Source of the DNA: Mesaphorura yosii
Lineage: Eukaryota; Arthropoda; Collembola; Poduromorpha; Tullbergiidae
Length of the DNA stretch: 64,000 nt
Direction of reading: 5' to 3'
NCBI GenBank assembly: GCA_009869945.1
Contig: WIXG01000197.1
Span: 84,372-148,371 of the forward strand
Shown here: positions 63,301-64,000 of the stretch, piece by piece
How the letters are laid out: each line of letters starts with the position of its first letter
Numbering within the stretch: position 1 is the stretch's first letter
Notes under the pieces: model-generated
Databases searched by the model: none
The model's input: the letters and a program-made list of their open reading frames with translations, nothing else
Told to the model about the DNA's origin: nothing
Translations under genes and position numbers: made by a program

Positions 63301-63767
63301 TGCCCAAGGATGCACCCGGAACTCGACAACATGTCGTTTCGTTAGTGCAGGATGAGTCTAGCAAAATTGACGCGAAGAGCAATTTGCAATTTGTGTAAGT
63401 TTGATCCAAAATATCTCTTGCACAATATGCCTCCCTTATTATGTCGCCATCTACTATTAGATTTAATACGAAAATATTAACCGGTGAACGAAGCTTATAT
63501 CAGATACCAATTGAAGGTGAGACGGCCAAGTGGGAGACAAGGATAATAGAAAAGTGCTAGAGAATTCTGATTTGTTATCAATTTGAATTTGCTGGAATCG
63601 CCTCTGTCTTCTCAAAATTCTAAGTGTGTCCCTGGAATTTCGAGGCAAGGGAGTGCCTGCTACGAAATTATTGCTACCAAGTCCCTAATGTGGATAGGAC
63701 TTTAGCGTCCCATACACGAAACAAGGGCACTCAAACACGGACTCTTGGTTTCATTCTGAAAATCCTT

Positions 63768-63862
63768 GAAAATAATAATTTAATAATTATAATTATAATT
63801 ATTAATAATTATTATTACTTAATTAATTATAAATAATAATAATATTAATAATAATAATAATT
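63768..63862. repeat. AT-rich TAATTA/ATT microsatellite
   Basis: About 95 bases consist almost entirely of A and T in irregular TAAT, AATTAT and AAT units. It is a simple sequence tract with no coding signal. Confidence 0.9.
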
Positions 63863-64000
63863 TCTGCTTTTGACAGTTTTTTTCTGATTTTTATGCCGGG
63901 ATTATATGACAACTTTGGAACCTTCGTTCTCCCACGCCCCACAAAACCGCACCTTCGGACCTGTGCCATCGTGTAGTACTGAATTAGTACTATTTACGAT

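Larger units (their letters stand above)
50924..64000. other. Gene desert or long first intron
   Basis: About 13 kb with no ORF that I can assign to a family. It holds one ATG-started ORF of about 139 codons (58154-58570), a cluster of short stem-loops at 60205-60323, and an AT microsatellite at 63768-63862. Compared with one gene per about 3 kb in the first 45 kb, this change in density is sharp. Confidence 0.5.

Overview
The window is nuclear DNA from an animal, most likely an arthropod. It holds spliced protein-coding genes with short introns (mostly 55-100 nt, GT-AG), clear orthologues of conserved eukaryotic genes, and a secreted clip-domain serine protease homologue, a family typical of arthropod haemolymph cascades. 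The presence of a copine gene argues against a fly-like genome (from memory, flies lack copines). A springtail or crustacean would fit, but I cannot name the species.

Layout. The first 45 kb is gene-dense, with 14 genes: copine (-, 1094-3527), DHX15/Prp43 helicase (-, 7351-10176), DDX56/Dbp9 helicase (+, 10626-12794), apolipoprotein-L-like A (-, 12993-14217), IFT172 (+, 15357-22414, 24 exons), ITFG2 (-, 22598-24336), IMMP2L (-, 24539-25254), roadblock dynein light chain (-, 25517-25882), a ninjurin-domain protein with a long charged N-terminus (+, 26558-28122), a SAYP/PHF10 chromatin subunit (+, 29860-34648), apolipoprotein-L-like B (-, 35261-36531), a Gly/Ala-rich single-pass membrane protein (-, 37545-38445), an ectonucleoside triphosphate diphosphohydrolase (-, core 39126-41360, probable first exon 45200-45394) and a clip-domain serine protease homologue (+, 43035-44865) that would then lie inside that gene's first intron. 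The last 18 kb has no convincing gene apart from a possible first coding exon at 50900-50923, and may be a long intron or regulatory desert.

I rebuilt exon structures by hand from ORF fragments, splice consensus and remembered family sequences. For most genes the exon lengths close the reading frame exactly, which is strong internal evidence. Two introns need GC-AG splicing.

Most genes are unrelated housekeeping functions: splicing and ribosome biogenesis helicases, cilium transport (IFT172, with the roadblock light chain serving dynein), KICSTOR/mTORC1 sensing, mitochondrial protease, and chromatin remodelling. The less ordinary items are the two ApoL-like genes, the ninjurin-domain fusion, a hAT-type MITE with intact target duplication in an intron of the SAYP gene, a near-perfect 50-bp hairpin at 489-594, and the probable nested gene arrangement.
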